A DNA stretch of 14,101 nucleotides from an uncultured Clostridiaceae bacterium (lineage in GTDB: Bacteria > Bacillota > Clostridia > Lachnospirales > Lachnospiraceae). The notes under the pieces were generated by a model. That model saw nothing but the letters and a program-made list of their open reading frames with translations. It did not search any database and had not been told where the DNA came from. How positions within the stretch are numbered: the first letter of the stretch is position 1; every line of letters starts with the position of its first letter. The DNA lies in the NCBI GenBank assembly GCA_958441075.1, contig CAUCBQ010000043.1, positions 1-14,101 on the forward strand. The letters run 5' to 3'. This document shows positions 12,884 to 14,101 of this stretch, in pieces. A program made the position numbers and the translations under genes.

Positions 12884-13972
12884 ATGCAAATAAAAGCCGA
12901 CGGTCAGACCTATGCACCAACAGGACTGGCAAAACACGTCTGCGGTCCTGACGACTTTCCCGTAGGAATCATAGGATTGGATCATGGACACATTTACGGC
13001 ATGAGCAACGGTCTTATGGAGGCCGGCGCAAAACTGGCATTGGTTTATGATCCGGACCCTCAAAAAATGGAAGAGTATTGTGCCCGTTACAGTCAGGTAA
13101 AACCGGCCCGCTGCAAAGAAGAAATTCTGGAAAACGATCAGATACGAATGGTTTTATCTGCCTCAATTCCAAATGAACGCTGTCCACTGGGAATTGAAGT
13201 AATGGAGCACGGAAAGGACTTTTTTACAGACAAACCCCCCCTTACTACTGCTCAACAGCTGAATCAGGCCAAAGATGCCGTAAAACGTACTGGTCGAAAA
13301 TATGCTGTTTATTACAGTGAACGGCGCCATGTAGAGGCTGCTGTCTATGCGCAGAAACTTCTGGAAGAAAAGGCAATCGGACAGGTAATCAGTATCGCAG
13401 GCTTTGGTCCTCACCGCGCTTCTCTGCCCACACGTCCTCAGTGGTTTTTTGAAAAAGAAAAGTATGGGGGAATTCTGGTAGATATCGGATGCCATCAGAT
13501 TGAACAGATGCTGATCTATGCTGGAACTTCTGATGCAGCAATCGAACAAAGCCGCATTGGCAACCTGTACCATCCCGAATATCCCGGCTTTGAAGACTTC
13601 GGAGACATGACCCTTACCTGCAGCAACAGAGTTGCCGCCTATGGACAACTTCACTGGTTTACGCCTGATGGTCTGGGAGCCTGGGGAGATGGACGAACCT
13701 TAATCACTGGTACAGACGGATATATTGAACTCAGAAAATATATTGATGTGGCCCGTGATAAAGAAGGCGATCACATTTACCTTGTAAACCACGAGGGAGA
13801 ACGCCATATCAAAGCTGCCGGAACTATAGGCTTTCCATTTTTCGGACAACTGATTCGAGACTGTCTGGATGGTACCAGCCTGGCATTTGATCAGGAAATA
13901 GAATTCAAAGCAATCGAACTGGCTATTCAGGCAGAAAAACAGGCCCTTCGGATTCATACCCCGATAGAGTAA
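12884..13972 (+). CDS. Gfo/Idh/MocA-family oxidoreductase
   Basis: The 362-aa protein has an N-terminal Rossmann domain for NAD(P) and a C-terminal alpha/beta substrate domain of this family. The nucleotide loop VGIIGLDHGHIYGM (27-40) is preceded by an unusual extension of about 25 residues and lacks the usual GxGxxG glycines. The family EKP motif reads DKP (116-118). The catalytic region GGILVDIGCHQIEQM (195-209) keeps Asp200 and His204. Such enzymes oxidise or reduce sugars, polyols, inositols or sugar acids. The start has a GGAG box (AAAGGAG) within about 10 bases. It lies in the TRAP operon, so the substrate is probably the imported compound or a derivative. The altered glycine loop could mean weaker or different cofactor binding; dehydratase-like or scaffold roles cannot be excluded. 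Confidence 0.85.
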   Translation: MQIKADGQTYAPTGLAKHVCGPDDFPVGIIGLDHGHIYGMSNGLMEAGAKLALVYDPDPQKMEEYCARYSQVKPARCKEEILENDQIRMVLSASIPNERCPLGIEVMEHGKDFFTDKPPLTTAQQLNQAKDAVKRTGRKYAVYYSERRHVEAAVYAQKLLEEKAIGQVISIAGFGPHRASLPTRPQWFFEKEKYGGILVDIGCHQIEQMLIYAGTSDAAIEQSRIGNLYHPEYPGFEDFGDMTLTCSNRVAAYGQLHWFTPDGLGAWGDGRTLITGTDGYIELRKYIDVARDKEGDHIYLVNHEGERHIKAAGTIGFPFFGQLIRDCLDGTSLAFDQEIEFKAIELAIQAEKQALRIHTPIE

Positions 13973-14016
13973 AACAGGAAGCCTGGTGCACTCCGGCTTT
14001 CGGAATGGAGAATTTT

Positions 14017-14101
14017 ATGATATATGTTGCAATCGTTGGAGCCGGTGCCATTGCCGGTATACACGCAGACGCATTTTCTATGTTTCCTGATCTTTGTCAG
14101 G
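14017..14101 (+). CDS. Second Gfo/Idh/MocA-family oxidoreductase, N-terminal fragment (cut by window edge)
   Basis: The 28 codons present, starting MIYVAIVGAGAIAGIHADAF, form the first beta strand and a canonical glycine loop (GAGAIAG) of the NAD(P)-binding Rossmann fold typical of this family. A GGAG box lies 6 bases before the ATG. The gene follows the first oxidoreductase by 44 bp on the same strand. Unlike its neighbour, it has the standard glycine motif. Function beyond the family cannot be stated from this fragment. Confidence 0.75.
   Translation, partial: MIYVAIVGAGAIAGIHADAFSMFPDLCQ

Noticed and set aside
13973..14016. Small hairpin (AAGCC...GGCTT) between the two oxidoreductase genes as a terminator
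   Set aside because: The stem is only about 5 bp and no T-tract follows; the second gene has its own ribosome binding site and probably continues the operon.
1..14101. CRISPR array, tRNA, rRNA or phage genes
   Set aside because: No regularly spaced short repeats, cloverleaf-like sequences or phage proteins were recognised on either strand.

Overview
The window looks like a chromosomal segment of an anaerobic Firmicute, most likely a Lachnospiraceae-type clostridium. Evidence for this is the strong AGGAGG-type ribosome binding sites, the TTGACA-17-TATACT style promoters, the metG-tatD-rsmA housekeeping cluster, and a TRAP transporter next to Gfo/Idh/MocA oxidoreductases. The lineage is an inference; there is no rRNA or other marker gene here.

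Left part (1-5930, all on the minus strand). A strong promoter at 5902-5930 drives metG (methionyl-tRNA synthetase). It is followed by a stem-loop, then tatD (metal-dependent hydrolase), rsmA/ksgA (16S rRNA dimethyltransferase, best read from a GTG start), a divergent oleate hydratase, and a GntR-family regulator cut by the left edge. From tatD onward the spacing is 2, 11 and 34 bp, so these genes probably form one operon. It joins translation and rRNA maturation to fatty-acid hydration and a fatty-acid-type regulator.

Middle part (5949-8904, plus strand). A promoter and a large imperfect palindrome in the leader precede a 612-aa DUF885-family lipoprotein with HEGHPGH and EGWA motifs, a predicted extracytoplasmic metallopeptidase. 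Its last 207 coding bases (7754-7960) occur again without any mismatch at 8680-8886. The 719 bp between the copies holds a complete RelB/DinJ-YafQ toxin-antitoxin module with its own promoter and operator-like repeats. This looks like a recent insertion accompanied by duplication of the 3' end of the host gene. It is the most unusual structure in the window.

Right part (8816-14101). A minus-strand AraC-family regulator is transcribed divergently from a TRAP transporter operon: lipoprotein binding protein dctP, small membrane subunit dctQ, and large membrane subunit dctM, which overlaps dctQ by 4 bp. Two Gfo/Idh/MocA oxidoreductases follow, the second cut by the right edge. A 13-bp direct repeat with 21-bp periodicity lies upstream of dctP and is a good candidate AraC operator. 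The likely logic is that AraC senses a sugar-acid-like or polyol-like compound, the TRAP system imports it, and the NAD(P)-dependent enzymes start its catabolism. The substrate cannot be read from the sequence. No tRNA, rRNA, CRISPR array, transposase or integrase is seen.
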